Translations under genes and position numbers: made by a program
DNA from: CAVZAB01 sp963773155
Lineage (GTDB): Bacteria > Pseudomonadota > Alphaproteobacteria > Rhizobiales > Beijerinckiaceae
DNA length: 64,000 nt
Reading direction: 5' to 3'
NCBI GenBank assembly: GCA_963773155.1
Contig: CAVZAB010000011.1
Span: 1-64,000, forward strand
In this document: positions 45,310-54,880 of the stretch, one piece after another
Layout: each line of letters opens with the position of its first letter
Numbering within the stretch: position 1 is the stretch's first letter
Notes under the pieces: generated by a model
The model's input: the letters and a program-made list of their open reading frames with translations, nothing else
What the model was told of the DNA's origin: nothing
Database searches by the model: none

Positions 45310-45828
45310 GCCGTGCAGCCCTGGAGGTCGTAGTCCGCGGCTGGAGCAGCGGCTCGCCCTCCTATCGTGTACATCGAAAGAAACCGCTCGCCTTTCTATG
45401 GGTTGACCAGCATAGCTAGTGCAACAAGGCCTGGCGTCGGCAGCGCCGCTAATAGGGTAATGCGGGAAAGAAATGAGCAACGCTGCGCATCGCAAAGCAG
45501 GACCGTTTTACCTATTCGGTGGCTGGCTCTAGTGCCCTGACCCAGATGTATGGTCCGGCCGCGCGTCGCAAGAGATTTCGTCGAGTTGTCGATTGCGGTC
45601 TTGCGTCAATGTATACGGCCTTTCATTGGGGCGTATTTTCCCCTGGCCATCACGGATATCAGCGCGCGTGCGATCTTATTAGCGGACAGGCCTCAAGGGC
45701 CATTTGGGTCACCAGTTCTCGCATGCGCCGGGAAGACCGATCCTCCATCTCGTTTCATTCTCTCGCAGACCTCGGCGGGAAGATGGTTAGGGCTAGATCA
45801 TCGATGCTCCTCAGCTTGCGCGTATGCA
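45310..45828. other. intergenic interval between channel gene and IS110 transposase
   Basis: Frames here have no recognisable product and no ribosome site. Part of it must be the non-coding end of the IS110 element, whose border I cannot define because this family lacks terminal inverted repeats. Confidence 0.4.
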
Positions 45829-46893
45829 TCAAGCAACTTGGACAGCGGACACAGAGATCGTCCGTGCCTCGAAGTTCCGACCGTGGGCAAGAACGCTCCA
45901 GGCGATGCGGGCCAGTTTGTTGGCGAGTGCGACGGCCAATACGTTGTGGTGCAGGCGCTTCTTCGCTGCCTCAATCCAAGGCTTGAGACCGTGCCGCTCC
46001 CAACTCTTCGACCGAACCAGGACAACCCACGCGGCCTGAACAAAAAGCGCACGAAGGTATCGATTACCGCGCTTTGATATGCTGCCGAGAATCGTGCGAT
46101 CGCCAGTCGAGATCTGCTTGGGCACCAGCCCGAGCCAAGCGGCGAAGTCTCGCCCCTTGGAGAAGACATCGCCGGAACCGATGGCGGCCACCATGGCTGT
46201 GGAGATGATCGGGCCGATACCCGGCACGCTCTTCAGCCGCTCGCATGCGACGTCTTGGCGGGCCAGTGTTTCGATTTCGTCCGATAAACCCTTGATGCGT
46301 TCATCGAGCCGGCGCCAGTCGCCCGCCAGGTCCGCGATGATGCGTGCCATGCCCGGCGATAGAACGTCGGAGCGTTTGGCAAGGATTGCCGGCAATTCGG
46401 CCCGCAAAAAGCCCGGCCCCTGTCGCACGGCAATTCCGCGCTCCAGCAGGAAGGCTCGCATCTGGTTGATGATGCCGGTGCGCTGGCTGACAAGCCTCTG
46501 ACGCACCCGATGCAGCGCCTGCAGGTCTAGCTGTTCGATGGTTTTCGTCGCCACAAACTTCATCGTAGGCCGTTGCATCGCCTCGGCAATCGCCTCTGCG
46601 TCCCGGAAGTCGTTCTTCTGGCCCTTCGAATAGGGACGCACGTACCTCGCCGGCATAAGACGGGCCTCGTGACCAAGCATCTGCAGTTTGCGGCTGAGAT
46701 GATAGGCCCCGACGCAGGCTTCCATGCCAATCAGGCACCGCGGTATATTGGCAAATCGCGATTCCACCTGGCCGCGCGACCACTTTTGACGCAGGACGAT
46801 CGCTCCCCGTTCGTCCAGGCCTACAACGTGGAAAGAGTTCTTGCCAATATCAATGCCGATTATGGCGATCGCGTTATTGGGTTTCTGGGACAT
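45829..46893 (-). mobile_element. IS110-family transposase (intact reading frame)
   Basis: The product is 354 aa from ATG 46893 (M at 46905 also in frame). The N-terminal DEDD domain opens with IAIIGIDIGKNSFHVVGLDE, followed by LIGMEACVGAYHLSRKLQML and the KNDFRDAEAIAEAM block. The C-terminal Transposase_20 domain has LKSVPGIGPIISTAMVAAIG, RDFAAWLGLVPKQISTGDRT and ISKRGNRYLRALFVQ. It appears full length, so this is the only transposon in the window likely to be active. No terminal repeats are expected or seen. Confidence 0.95.
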
Positions 46894-47208
46894 CGCGTGC
46901 TCCAATCAAATGGCAGCCCCACGCCAGCGTGCGCCGCTGATGGGGCAGGAGCACGGCCGGACCATCCCATTAGCGGACATCCAAGCGCGCAAGGCAGACC
47001 ACGCCGATTGCAAGCCAGGCGACGAACGCGCCGGTGAACCGCGGCATCCAAGACGGTGGCCATTCTGTGTCAGTGTCCTCAATACGGAGCGCACCTAAAA
47101 AGCAAGCTTTTCTAACGGCTTGTTGCGGAACATATGGGGCATCTCTATGATATACCATCGGCGTCGCCTTGGCCCAAACACGTCGCACAAAAACGTGAGG
47201 AACCGACA
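46894..47208. other. upstream region of IS110 element and promoter region of the DUF3604 operon
   Basis: No gene was found. The left part is presumably the 5' end of the IS110 element; the right part (about 47090-47208), with a lower-GC stretch AAAAAGCAAGCTTTTCTAAC, likely carries the promoter of the following operon. Confidence 0.4.
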
Positions 47209-49185
47209 ATGAGCCAGCGAACCTCTTTTGGAGCGACCACGACGCTTAGGTTGAGCCCTGTCGCCGTTTCGGCCGGCTGCATCGGTCTCGCGCTGAACCT
47301 GTGTGTCGCTCTGCCCGCCGTCTCGATGGCCGAGGACAAGCCGCTTGACTCGGACATCGGCTTAATAAACCCGGAGGCTGCCGCGCACGCCTTTCCCAAG
47401 CGCGGCTTCTCCCCCTATGCGGGCCGCCACTATCCGACGCGCGTGTTCTGGGGCGACGAGCACGTTCATACCGGCTGGTCCGCGGACGCGGGTGCTTTCG
47501 GCGCGACGCTGGGGCCGGAAGAGGCGCTTCGTTTTGCGCGGGGCGAGGAGGTCAATTCCTCTCTTGGCGAGCCGGCAAAGCTGAGCCGGCCGCTCGATTG
47601 GGCGGCGATCACAGACCATTCCGACGGCGCCGGCACCATCTTTGAAATCCGGGACGGCAATCCAAACCTCATGAGCGATCCGCTACTGAAGAAATGGCAC
47701 GACATGATGGTGTCCGGCAACGGCGTCGAGGCCGCCTCCGAAATGATCAAAGCCCAGTCCAACAACCTCTTGCCGGCGGCGATCAAGGACCCCAGGCTTG
47801 CCCTATCGATCTGGAAGAGAAACACTTCCATCATGGAGAAGTACAACGAGCCTGGCCGGTTCACCGCCTTCATCGGCTATGAGTGGACAAGCAATGCCGG
47901 CGGCGGCAACAACATGCATCGCAATGTGATTTACCGCGACGGCAAGGACAAGGCCGACCAGGTCCTGCCCATGACCACCTTCGATAGCGAGAACCCCGAG
48001 GACCTCTGGAAATGGATGGCATCGTGGGAGGCAAAGACGGGCGGTTCGCTTCTCGCCATTCCCCATAACGGCAACCTCTCAAACGGTAAGATGTTCGCGC
48101 TCCAGACCTTCGCCGGAAATCCGCTGACGCGGGAATGGGCCGAGAACCGGGCGCGCTGGGAACCGATGTACGAGGCCACCCAGATCAAGGGCGACGGAGA
48201 AACACATCCATCGCTCTCGCCCAGCGACGAGTTTGCCAATTTCGAGAAATGGGACCAGGCGAACCTCGCGGGCGTTCCAAAACAACCCGGCATGATCGAG
48301 CACGAGTATGCGCGCCGCGCGCTTCAAGAGGGCCTGAAACTCGAACAGTCGCTCGGCGTTAATCCGTTCAAGTTCGGCCTCGTTGGCGGCACCGACAGCC
48401 ATACTGGCCTCACGACAGCGGAGGAGGACAATTTCTTCGGCAAGCATACCGGCGTCGAGCCGTCGGCGCACCGTTGGGAACACGCCGTCATTAAGACTCC
48501 ACAGGTGAACATTGTCGGGTGGCAGATGGCTGCGGCAGGCTACACCGGCGTTTGGGCCACCGAGAACACGCGCGAGGCGATCTGGGATGCCCTAAAGCGC
48601 AAGGAGGCCTATTCGACGACGGGCCCCCGCATGACGGTGCGCTTTTTCGGAGGCTGGGACTTCGACGCCAAGGACGCCCAGACGCGTATGCCTGCTGAAG
48701 TCGGATACGCAAAAGGCGTCCCCATGGGCGGCGATCTTCGCAAGCCTCCAGCAGGGAAGTCGCCGACCTTCATTGCAGCCGCCCTCAAGGACCCTCTGAG
48801 CGGCAATCTGGATCGCATCCAAATCATCAAAGGCTGGGTGGACCCCCAAGGCGGCCTGCAGGAGAAAATTTACGACGTGGTCTGGTCGGGTGACCGCAGG
48901 GCGGGCGCCGATGGCAAGCTTCCTCCGGTCGGAAACACCGTGGACGTCGAGAATGCCATCTGGACCAACACGATCGGCGCACCTGAATTGATCGCCGCCT
49001 GGACAGATCCGGACTTCGATCCCAAGCTGCGTGCCTTCTACTACGCTCGTGTCATTGAGATCCCGACACCACGCTGGACGGCCTATGACCAGAAGCGGTT
49101 CGGCATCAAGATGGCGGCGAATGTGCCGATGACAGTCACTGAACGCGCTTACACTTCGCCTATCTGGTATACGCCAGACAACTAA
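47209..49185 (+). CDS. exported DUF3604 protein (PHP-like metallohydrolase), first copy
   Basis: The product is 658 aa; GTGAGGAA precedes ATG 47209. A signal peptide ends AVSMAED. Metal-site motifs of the PHP-like fold are FWGDEHVHTGWSADAG (H85, H87), AAITDHSDG (D136, H137), AIPHNGNLSNG and GGTDSHTG. The C-terminal part includes TGPRMTVRFFGGWDF and YARVIEIPTPRWTAYD. The family is a predicted periplasmic metal-dependent phosphoesterase or hydrolase with no proven substrate. It starts an operon with a paralogue 30 bases downstream, a PpiC foldase and a HupE/UreJ protein. Confidence 0.9.
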   Translation: MSQRTSFGATTTLRLSPVAVSAGCIGLALNLCVALPAVSMAEDKPLDSDIGLINPEAAAHAFPKRGFSPYAGRHYPTRVFWGDEHVHTGWSADAGAFGATLGPEEALRFARGEEVNSSLGEPAKLSRPLDWAAITDHSDGAGTIFEIRDGNPNLMSDPLLKKWHDMMVSGNGVEAASEMIKAQSNNLLPAAIKDPRLALSIWKRNTSIMEKYNEPGRFTAFIGYEWTSNAGGGNNMHRNVIYRDGKDKADQVLPMTTFDSENPEDLWKWMASWEAKTGGSLLAIPHNGNLSNGKMFALQTFAGNPLTREWAENRARWEPMYEATQIKGDGETHPSLSPSDEFANFEKWDQANLAGVPKQPGMIEHEYARRALQEGLKLEQSLGVNPFKFGLVGGTDSHTGLTTAEEDNFFGKHTGVEPSAHRWEHAVIKTPQVNIVGWQMAAAGYTGVWATENTREAIWDALKRKEAYSTTGPRMTVRFFGGWDFDAKDAQTRMPAEVGYAKGVPMGGDLRKPPAGKSPTFIAAALKDPLSGNLDRIQIIKGWVDPQGGLQEKIYDVVWSGDRRAGADGKLPPVGNTVDVENAIWTNTIGAPELIAAWTDPDFDPKLRAFYYARVIEIPTPRWTAYDQKRFGIKMAANVPMTVTERAYTSPIWYTPDN

Positions 49186-49215
49186 GGGCGAGAAGAATGA
49201 AAGAAGATACGCACC

Positions 49216-51123
49216 ATGAAACGGATCTCGCAGACAATTCTCATGCTTGCTGGTTGCACTCTGGCCGCAGTCGCTTGGGCTTCGGAACCCGGCAACGATG
49301 AGGGCATCACCAAGGCAGACGTTGCGAAAGCTTTCAAGCCAGAGTACTCGCCCTATGCCGGACGAAATTTCCCGACGCGCGTCTTATTTGGTGACACCCA
49401 TTTGCACACTGCCATATCGGTTGACGCCGGCACGCTCAATCGCGTGGGGCAGGAAGATGCCTTTCGCTTCGCTCGTGGCGAGGAAATAACCGCCACCGGC
49501 GGCCTGCGTGCGAAACTTTCACGGCCACTCGATTTCCTCGTTATCTCCGATCACGCCGAGATGTATGGCCTAATGCCGCAGTTGCTCAGCGGTGACCCGG
49601 AAGTCCTCGCCACCGAAAAAGGTAAGAAATGGTTTGAGGAGCTTAAGAGTGGCAACCATGACCGCATATTCGCTACCGCAATGGAGATTGTCGGGTCTCT
49701 TTCGGGTGACGTACCTCCTATCAAGAGCGACAAAGCGATCCGCAATGCATGGCATGCCTACACTGCGTTGGCCGACAAATACAACGAGCCCGGCCGTTTT
49801 ACCGCCCTAATTGGCTACGAGTGGACTGCCATTGGCGGTTACAATCTCCACCGCAACGTCATCTTCCGCGGCGATGCAAGCGTGGCCAACCGCACCGTCC
49901 CGTACTCTCAGTTTGACAGCAAGAATCCCGAAGATCTCTGGAATCACCTCGCTGAGTTCGAGAAACAGACTGGTGCTGAGGTGCTGGCCATTCCCCACAA
50001 TGGAAACCTCAGCAATGGCCGCATGTTTACTGTCGAGACTTTCGCCGGAAAACCGCTGACCAAAGAAATCGCCACGATGCGCGCACGTTTTGAGAAACTC
50101 GTGGAGGTCACTCAGATCAAGGGCGACAGCGAATCGCACCCGATGCTGTCGCCCAACGACGAGTTCGCCGGTTACGAAATTTGGGACAAATCCAATCTCA
50201 ACGGCACCGAGGCCAAGAAGCCCGAAATGCTCCAATGGGAGTATGCCCGTGAAGCCCTAAAGAACGGGCTGATACTGGGCAAGAAGCTCGGCGTAAACCC
50301 CTACAAATTCGGTATGGTTGGTAGCACCGATTCCCACACTTCGATGTCCACGGCCGAGGAGGATAACTTCTTTGGCAAGCACTCGGGCGTCGAGCCCGAG
50401 CCGCACCGCTGGGAACACGTTGTGATAGACGCCCCCGACCCGAAATTTATCATCAAGGGATGGCAGCAAGCTGCCAGCGGCTATGCTGCGGTATGGGCAA
50501 CAGAAAACACGCGCGAGGCAATTTTTGACGCCATGCAGCGCAAGGAAACATACGCAACCACAGGCCCCCGCATGACGGTGCGTTTCTTCGGCGGTTGGGA
50601 CTTCAACAAGGATGACACACTGTCACGCCTTCCGGCCAGCATCGGCTACACCAAGGGTGTGCCAATGGGTGGAGATCTACCACCGGCTTCTGACGCAAAA
50701 AAGGCTCCCAGTTTTTTAGTTGCAGCAATGAAAGACCCTTACAGTGGCAACCTTGATCGCATTCAGATTGTGAAGGGTTGGATGGACCAAAGCGGCAAAA
50801 CGAACGAAAAGGTATATGACGTTGTATGGAGCGGCGGCCGCAAGGCTGACGCCAATGGAAAACTTCCTCCCGTTGGCAACACAGTTGATGTGAAAAATGC
50901 GACGTGGGAAAACTCCATCGGATCACCGGAACTCATCAGCACTTGGACCGACGTCGATTTTGATGCGACACAGCCCGCCTTTTACTACGCCCGTGTTATC
51001 GAGATTCCAACGCCCCGTTGGACGGCCTACGATGCGAAGCGTTTTGGAATCACTATGTCGGCAGACGTTCCGATGACGACCCAAGAGCGCGCGTACACCT
51101 CGCCGATCTGGTACACGCCCTGA
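49216..51123 (+). CDS. exported DUF3604 protein, second copy
   Basis: The product is 635 aa and very similar to the preceding protein over most of its length, with shared blocks TENTREAI, TGPRMTVRFFGGWDF and RVIEIPTPRWTAYD. Metal motifs: LFGDTHLHTAISVDAG (H62, H64), VISDHAEMYG (D112, H113), AIPHNGNLSNG, STDSHTSM. The N-terminus MKRISQTILMLAGCTLAAVAWAS could be a lipoprotein signal (LAGC) or a Sec signal. Around the first half the two copies differ most (insert near residues 120-150), so substrate preference may differ. Base composition is noticeably less GC-rich than in copy one, so the pair may not be a recent tandem duplication. Confidence 0.9.
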   Translation: MKRISQTILMLAGCTLAAVAWASEPGNDEGITKADVAKAFKPEYSPYAGRNFPTRVLFGDTHLHTAISVDAGTLNRVGQEDAFRFARGEEITATGGLRAKLSRPLDFLVISDHAEMYGLMPQLLSGDPEVLATEKGKKWFEELKSGNHDRIFATAMEIVGSLSGDVPPIKSDKAIRNAWHAYTALADKYNEPGRFTALIGYEWTAIGGYNLHRNVIFRGDASVANRTVPYSQFDSKNPEDLWNHLAEFEKQTGAEVLAIPHNGNLSNGRMFTVETFAGKPLTKEIATMRARFEKLVEVTQIKGDSESHPMLSPNDEFAGYEIWDKSNLNGTEAKKPEMLQWEYAREALKNGLILGKKLGVNPYKFGMVGSTDSHTSMSTAEEDNFFGKHSGVEPEPHRWEHVVIDAPDPKFIIKGWQQAASGYAAVWATENTREAIFDAMQRKETYATTGPRMTVRFFGGWDFNKDDTLSRLPASIGYTKGVPMGGDLPPASDAKKAPSFLVAAMKDPYSGNLDRIQIVKGWMDQSGKTNEKVYDVVWSGGRKADANGKLPPVGNTVDVKNATWENSIGSPELISTWTDVDFDATQPAFYYARVIEIPTPRWTAYDAKRFGITMSADVPMTTQERAYTSPIWYTP

Positions 51124-51218
51124 CCAGATCCGGACAGCCGCCCGAACCACGGATCCCGGCGGCCGGGGGGCCGTTGGCATCCGCGCTGTTGAAATTCCGG
51201 AAACTACAGTAGCTCATC

Positions 51219-52076
51219 ATGTTTGCTCGCGCGTTGAGAGAACCACTTATCCACTTTCTTGTCTTGGCCGTTCTCGTTTTTGCGGCCTATCACATCTTCG
51301 CTTCATCGACCGGCGGGGGCAATACCGACCGCATCGTTGTTACGAGCGGGAAGATAGAACAGGTTGCCGCGCGCTTTGCCCAAGTCTGGCAACGACCGCC
51401 CGGCCCCCAGGAACTCAAGGGGCTGATTGATGAACAAGTGAAGGAAGAGATCTACGTGCGCGAGGCTGTGGCGCTGGGCCTCGACAAGGACGACACGGTG
51501 ATTCGCCGCCGCTTACAACAGAAGATGGAGCTTCTAAGTGATGCCAGCGCCGACGCGCTCTCGCCCACGGACGCCGAGCTGGAAACCTATCTGAAGCTTC
51601 ATCCTCAGATGTTCGCGATCGACCTGACGATGAGCTTCCAACAGGTCTTCGTAAATCCCCAGCGGCATGGTACCGCGATCGACCGGACAGTCGCAACTAT
51701 CCTGGAGAATCTGAAGGCTTATCCCGAGACCGACGCATCTACGCTGGGGGATGCGTCGCTGCTACCTGTCGAGATGCCGCTAACGAGCCTGAATTCCATC
51801 GACCATATGTTCGGCAGTGAGTTTGCGGACGCCGTCAGCAAGGCGAAAGTGGGAGCTTGGACAGGCCCGATCGCGTCCGGTTTTGGACTGCATGTTGTCC
51901 GCGTCTCCGAGCGCCAAGAAGGCCGCGTCCCGGCGTTGAGCGAAGTGCGGGACGCTGTCATCCGCGAGTGGACCAACGACAAGCGCAAGGAGCTAGCAAA
52001 CGACCACCTGGTTGCGCTTTTGAAACGCTATGAGGTGACGGTGGAAGGTGTGCCTGTTGCGGGCATCAAACCGTGA
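51219..52076 (+). CDS. membrane-anchored PpiC-type peptidyl-prolyl cis-trans isomerase
   Basis: The product is 285 aa. An N-terminal anchor IHFLVLAVLVFAAYHIFA (about 11-28) is followed by a SurA/PrsA-like helical domain with LKGLIDEQVKEEIYVREAVA and RRRLQQKMELL. A parvulin-like domain follows, with FQQVFVNPQ, LTSLNSIDHMFGSEFADAVS and WTGPIASGFGLHVVRVSERQ. It would assist folding of exported proteins. Its position between DUF3604 genes and HupE, with a 4-base overlap to HupE (GTGA at 52073), suggests a dedicated chaperone for this cassette. Confidence 0.85.
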   Translation: MFARALREPLIHFLVLAVLVFAAYHIFASSTGGGNTDRIVVTSGKIEQVAARFAQVWQRPPGPQELKGLIDEQVKEEIYVREAVALGLDKDDTVIRRRLQQKMELLSDASADALSPTDAELETYLKLHPQMFAIDLTMSFQQVFVNPQRHGTAIDRTVATILENLKAYPETDASTLGDASLLPVEMPLTSLNSIDHMFGSEFADAVSKAKVGAWTGPIASGFGLHVVRVSERQEGRVPALSEVRDAVIREWTNDKRKELANDHLVALLKRYEVTVEGVPVAGIKP

Positions 52077-53074
52077 GGCACTTTGCCCTCACGCTGCTCC
52101 TTCTGTTCCAGGTTGGCCTAGCGGTCTCCGCCTCCGCCGATGAGCTACGCCCCGCATATCTCTCGATCCGCGAGTCAAGTCCGGATGAGTTCTCCTTGTT
52201 TTGGAAAATACCGGCGCTAGGTGACAAACGGCTTGGGCTCTATCTGCATCTACCCGACGCCTGCCTACCGAAGGCCGAGCCGCTCCGATTGATCGAGAAC
52301 GGCGCATATAGCGAGCGATGGACTGTCGTCTGCAGCGGCGGTTTGAAGGGTCGAACGATTGCCATCGACGGCCTGCGCTCGACCGCCACAGACGCACTCG
52401 CCCGGATCGAGTACCGCGACGGCTCCGTCGAGATTGCACGCCTGACGCCGGAAGTGCCACGCTTCGTCGTGGCGGGCGTTCAAACGGTGTGGCAGGTTGC
52501 GTGGACCTACTTCCTGCTCGGCGTCGACCACATTCTCTCCGGCTATGATCACCTGCTGTTCGTCTTTGCGCTCATCCTGCTCATTGACGACATCTGGATG
52601 CTAACCAAGACCATCACGGCGTTCACCCTCGCACACAGCATAACGCTGGCCGGCGCGTCTCTTGGCTATTTTAGCCTTCCTCAGAAGCCTGTGGAGGCCA
52701 CAATCGCGCTCAGCATCGCCTTCGTCGCCAGCGAATTGATCAAGCAGCGTCCGGGCGAGCGGCGGCTGTCCGAGAGCTATCCTTGGGTCGTCGCGTTCAC
52801 CTTTGGCCTGCTTCATGGCTTCGGGTTTGCCGGCGCTCTGAAAGAGACGGGACTACCGCAGACAGATGTTCCCGTCGCGCTCTTGACCTTCAATATTGGC
52901 GTTGAAGCGGGCCAGCTCCTGTTCGTCGCTTCTGTGTGGATTACCTTCCTCGCCGTTCGCAAATTCGTCGCCGTGCCCGCTGCATCGGCGCGCCTCGCAG
53001 CTGCCTACGGCATTGGAGCTGTCTCTATGTTCTGGTTTGTGGAGAGAGTCAGCAGTTTCGGGGCCGGAGTGTAA
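52073..53074 (+). CDS. HupE/UreJ family membrane protein
   Basis: The product is 333 aa from GTG 52073. A signal peptide (SASADE cleavage) and a periplasmic domain of about 130 residues precede six to seven transmembrane helices. The family motif HxxxGxDHxxF is present as HILSGYDHLLFVFAL (H153, D159, H160), with further FTLAHSITLAGASLG and GLLHGFGFAGAL. HupE/UreJ proteins are linked to nickel or other metal supply for hydrogenase and urease. Neither enzyme is here, so it may deliver metal to the DUF3604 proteins encoded upstream (inference). Confidence 0.88.
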   Translation: MRHFALTLLLLFQVGLAVSASADELRPAYLSIRESSPDEFSLFWKIPALGDKRLGLYLHLPDACLPKAEPLRLIENGAYSERWTVVCSGGLKGRTIAIDGLRSTATDALARIEYRDGSVEIARLTPEVPRFVVAGVQTVWQVAWTYFLLGVDHILSGYDHLLFVFALILLIDDIWMLTKTITAFTLAHSITLAGASLGYFSLPQKPVEATIALSIAFVASELIKQRPGERRLSESYPWVVAFTFGLLHGFGFAGALKETGLPQTDVPVALLTFNIGVEAGQLLFVASVWITFLAVRKFVAVPAASARLAAAYGIGAVSMFWFVERVSSFGAGV

Positions 53075-53144
53075 CGGCGCCAGTCGAGCACGAGGTTGTG
53101 ACGACTTTTGCGGCCCGATGCCCACTCGTCGTCATAGCGTCGCG

Positions 53145-53255
53145 CGAACGTCGAAGGCGTCAAATTCAACAGGCCCAGAGGGTTCTGCGTGTCGTGCATG
53201 GAGTCAACAGGATCTGGTCCTCGGGGCAACGGTCCGGAGCTGGCAATATTAAGGA
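53145..53255. repeat. diverged direct repeat, left copy (partner at 54615-54730)
   Basis: The segment with GGATCTGGTCCTCG and AGCTGGCAA matches 54615-54730 with gaps. In one plus frame both copies give similar short peptides (TGPEG...DLVL...SWQ). It flanks the truncated HAD gene with its partner. Origin unknown. Confidence 0.5.
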
Positions 53256-53279
53256 GATAATGCTGAAATCCACTGTTGC

Positions 53280-53594
53280 CTGTTGAACGCTTTCGGACTC
53301 AATTCTGAAGTTCCGTCAACCAACCGCTTTGTGCCCTGCGAGTACTCAGGACCGTTGTCGCTCGTCCACACGACAATCGTGTTGTCGTCAAATCCCCGCA
53401 TCTTTCAGTGCGTCGACGATTCGGCCGCTGTTAAATCGGATTTCACGTAGCACGTTCTGGTAATTGGTATGCCGTTTGCGCACCGCACTCATTCTTGGCA
53501 AAACGAGGTTGGCAACGCCGATCTTCCCGACGATGGCTTTTCTGATCACAGATCTGAAAATGAGCACAGCGGCCATGCTGTGACGGGCACTCAA
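53280..53594 (-). pseudogene. sulfatase remnant
   Basis: The minus strand reads GRIVDALKDAGI, then after a one-base slip DDNTIVVWTSDNGPEYSQGT, then KRLVDGTSELSPKAFNRQQW. The DDNTIVVWTSDNGPE block is the conserved sulfatase strand before the metal-binding Asp-Asn. Sequence on both sides is not sulfatase-like in any single frame, so only a core fragment survives. The interval 53075-53803 has no intact gene. Confidence 0.75.
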
Positions 53595-53803
53595 TATTTG
53601 TATCGGGTTATCCGAAATTCTACGCGCCAGAAGTCGCTTCGAGTTTCAACAACCAAGACCCAAAGCCCGAGGCGCTTCTGATGAAAAAATGCCCTGGCTC
53701 GCGACCCGCTTCGGGCAGGAGGGCAACGGGTCGACGTAGCACGGATCGCGAGGTACTACTCAAGGCACCCCGCCATCTCATTCTCACTTGGTAGAGGAAA
53801 TCG

Positions 53804-54637
53804 ATGAAAATCTCCCTGTTGAAGATTCTGGCCGCTCTGCTGCTGCTTACAAACGCGGCCTTTGCCGCCGAGCCGCTTCCATCCTGGAAGGATGGGCCCG
53901 CAAAGCAGGCGATCGTCAGCTTCGTGGAGAAGGTGACGACGGAAGGCTCCCCGGCCTTTGTCCCGCCCGCCGAGCGGATCGCCACCTTCGACAACGACGG
54001 CACGCTGTGGTGCGAGCAGCCGCTGCCCGTTCAGCTCTACTTTGCGCTCGACCGGGTGAAGGCTCTCGCGCCGCAGCATCCCGAGTGGAAAACCAACGAG
54101 CCGTTCGCCTCTCTGCTCAAGGGCGATTTGCAAACCACGCTCGCCGGCGGCGACCGCGCGCTCCTCAAACTCATGATGGTCACGCACGCGGGCATGACGA
54201 CAGTTGAGTTTGAGCAGATAGTCAAGGATTGGATCGCCACTGCAAAACATCCGAAAACCGGCAAACTGTACACTGACATGGTTTATCAGCCGATGCTCGA
54301 AGTGCTCGGCTATCTGCGCGCGAATGGTTTCAAGAACTACATCGTCTCCGGCGGTGGCATAGAGTTCATGCGCGCGTGGACCGAGCAGGTTTACGGCATT
54401 CCGCCGGAACAGGTCGTTGGCAGCAGCATCAAGACGAAGTTTGAAATGCGCGACGGCAAGCCAATTCTCGTGCGCCTGCCAGAGCTGAACTTCAATGACG
54501 ACAAAGGCGAAAAACCCGTCGGCTCTCGCGGGAAGGCACTTCCGGCGCCGATAAAAACGTGCGCATTGCCTGCATACCAAACAGCACCGAGTCCGTGGCT
54601 TTGGGGGCGACAACGTCGATGCCGCCAAACAATTTGA
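53804..54637 (+). pseudogene. exported HAD-family phosphatase-like protein, C-terminally truncated
   Basis: GAGGAAATCG precedes ATG 53804; the signal peptide ends NAAFAAEP. HAD motif I is ATFDNDGTLW (D63, D65), motif II is in YIVSGGGIEFM, and the family-typical LPELNFNDDKGEKPVG is present near residue 245. After that the sequence becomes unrelated (SRGKALPAPIKTCALPAYQT) and motif IV with the acidic metal ligands is missing; intact relatives extend roughly 80-90 residues further. It is therefore probably inactive. Such HAD proteins often neighbour sulfatases, as here. Confidence 0.8.
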
Positions 54638-54730
54638 GGCGCCAAAACCAACTGGTCCGGAGGGCTGTCGTGCGAGACGGGTAGAGGATCTGGTCCTCGT
54701 GCCATCGACGGGAAGCTGGCAAAACGTGGA
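54615..54730. repeat. diverged direct repeat, right copy (partner at 53145-53255)
   Basis: It shares GGATCTGGTCCTCG and GGAAGCTGGCAA with the left copy, plus looser similarity upstream. It begins inside the broken end of the HAD gene, so recombination between the copies may have removed the HAD C-terminus. Confidence 0.5.
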
Positions 54731-54880
54731 AAACAAGTGGGGCAGCCCACCTTCGCCTTCAACACTTTGGGCGTATATTCACGTTTGCAGAAATGGTACA
54801 AACAAAGTGCGGCTATGTTGCAATCTACATGATGCGCCCGGGCGCAGCTGCTTTATTTGGGCTAAATGAACGGCATAGTT

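Noticed and set aside
45550..46077. 175-codon plus-strand frame left of the IS110 gene
   Set aside because: Its second half is antisense to the transposase gene and the first half has no recognisable domain or start signal.
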